DNA of 64,000 bases. Origin: Luidia sarsii. Taxonomy: Eukaryota > Echinodermata > Asteroidea > Paxillosida > Luidiidae. Location: the NCBI GenBank assembly GCA_949987565.1, contig OX465104.1:6830448-6894447 (forward strand), written 5' to 3'. The notes beneath the pieces were generated by a model. That model was not told where the DNA came from. It did no database searches and was given only the letters and a program-made list of their open reading frames with translations. Shown here piece after piece: positions 63,225 to 64,000 of this stretch. Positions within the stretch are counted from its first letter, which is position 1. Every line of letters starts with the position of its first letter. The position numbers were made by a program, and so were the translations under genes.

Positions 63225-64000
63225 TCATGTTCCCTCCATGTGTAGCCCAATCCTCTCTAGTTCCCTCCATATTAGCGACATCCTCTCTAGTTCCTTCCAT
63301 GTGCAGCCCATCCTCTCTAGTTCCCTCCATGTGTAGCCCATCCTCTCTAGTTCGCTCCATGTGTAGCCCAATCCTCTCTAGTTCCCTCCATATTAGCCAC
63401 ATCCTCTCTAGTTCCTTCCATGTGCAGCCCATCCTCTCTAGTTCCCTCCATGTGTAGCCCATTCTCTCTAGTTCCCTCCATATGCAGCCCATCCTATCTA
63501 GTTCCCTCCATGTGTAGCCCATTCTCTCTAGTTCCCTCCATGTGCAGCCCATTCTTTCTAGTTTCCTCCATGTGTACCCCATCTTCTCTAGTTCCCTTCA
63601 TGTGTAGCCCAATCCTCTCTAGTTCCCTCCATGTGTAGCCCATCCTCTCTAGTTCCCTCCATGTGCAGCCCATCCTCTCTAGTTCCCTCCATGTGTAGCC
63701 CAATCCTCTTTAGTTCCCTCCATGTGTACCCCATCCTCTCTAGTTCCCTCCATGTGCAGCCCATCCTCTCTAGTTCCCTCCATGTGCAGCCCCACCCTCT
63801 CTAGTTCCCTCCATGTGTAGCCCATCCTCTCTAGTTCCCTTCATGTGTAGCCAGTCCTCTCTAGTTCCCTCCATGTGTAGCCCAATCCTCTCTAGTTCCC
63901 TCCATGTGTAGCCCGTCCTCTCTAGTTCCCTCCATGTGTAGCCCATCCTCTCTACTTCCCTCCATGTGTAGCCCAATCCTCTTTAGTTCCCTCCATGTGT
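63225..64000. repeat. 30-bp minisatellite CCCTCCATGTGTAGCCCATC-CTCTCTAGTT
   Basis: About 26 units run to the window edge in METTL23 intron 3. Variation is mostly GTGTAG against GTGCAG and a 31-bp form with CCCAATCC. Since 30 is a multiple of three, open frames of 70-130 residues appear in several frames and are artefacts. Confidence 0.93.

Noticed and set aside
63187..63976. Repeated ERMGYTWREL-type and SSLVPSMCSP-type frames
   Set aside because: Artefacts of the 30-bp minisatellite in METTL23 intron 3; both strands are open.

Overview
This is animal nuclear DNA. The genes have many exons with GT-AG introns. The exons are short and very GC-rich at third codon positions, and they sit in AT-richer introns and spacers packed with SINEs, MITEs, fold-back elements and minisatellites. 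The gene families and the repeat style fit a marine invertebrate deuterostome, with an echinoderm as my best guess. The species cannot be fixed from the sequence alone. All splice structures below were derived by hand from splice signals, reading-frame phase and recalled protein families.

Six protein-coding genes are supported. From left to right they are: (1) the 5' end of DNA ligase I (LIG1, minus, 307-3699, continuing off the left edge); (2) serine hydroxymethyltransferase (SHMT1-type, plus, 4731-13378, complete, 8 exons, 505 aa); (3) stomatin (STOM, minus, 22947-32616, complete, 6 exons, 290 aa); (4) a Golgi alpha-2,8-sialyltransferase-like enzyme (plus, 39822-42953, 3 coding exons, 436 aa); (5) GNPTG, the gamma subunit of GlcNAc-1-phosphotransferase (minus, 46256-54816, complete, 11 exons, 300 aa); (6) the 5' part of the methyltransferase METTL23 (plus, 55597-63045, running off the right edge).

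Two pairs are divergent and probably share promoters. LIG1/SHMT1 are 1.03 kb apart with two E2F-like sites, which fits S-phase ligation plus one-carbon supply for thymidylate. GNPTG/METTL23 are 0.78 kb apart with a perfect NRF1-type palindrome. SHMT1/STOM and the sialyltransferase/GNPTG pair are convergent. There is no operon-like logic. GNPTG and the sialyltransferase are both Golgi glycan-modifying functions, but their proximity may be chance.

The rest is repeat landscape. A hairpin MITE with the core GATCCTAGCAGGACC occurs more than ten times singly and has expanded into two separate tandem arrays, in SHMT1 intron 4 and STOM intron 4. TTAA-ended MITEs, fold-back elements (one carrying a hammerhead-ribozyme-like core), two tRNA-derived SINE families and a retroelement gag-like remnant are also present. 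Long arrays include a 19-bp GATC-rich array, a 90-bp higher-order repeat of GGAAY pentamers, and 20-bp, 26-bp and 30-bp minisatellites. Most of the long open frames in the window come from these arrays and are not genes.
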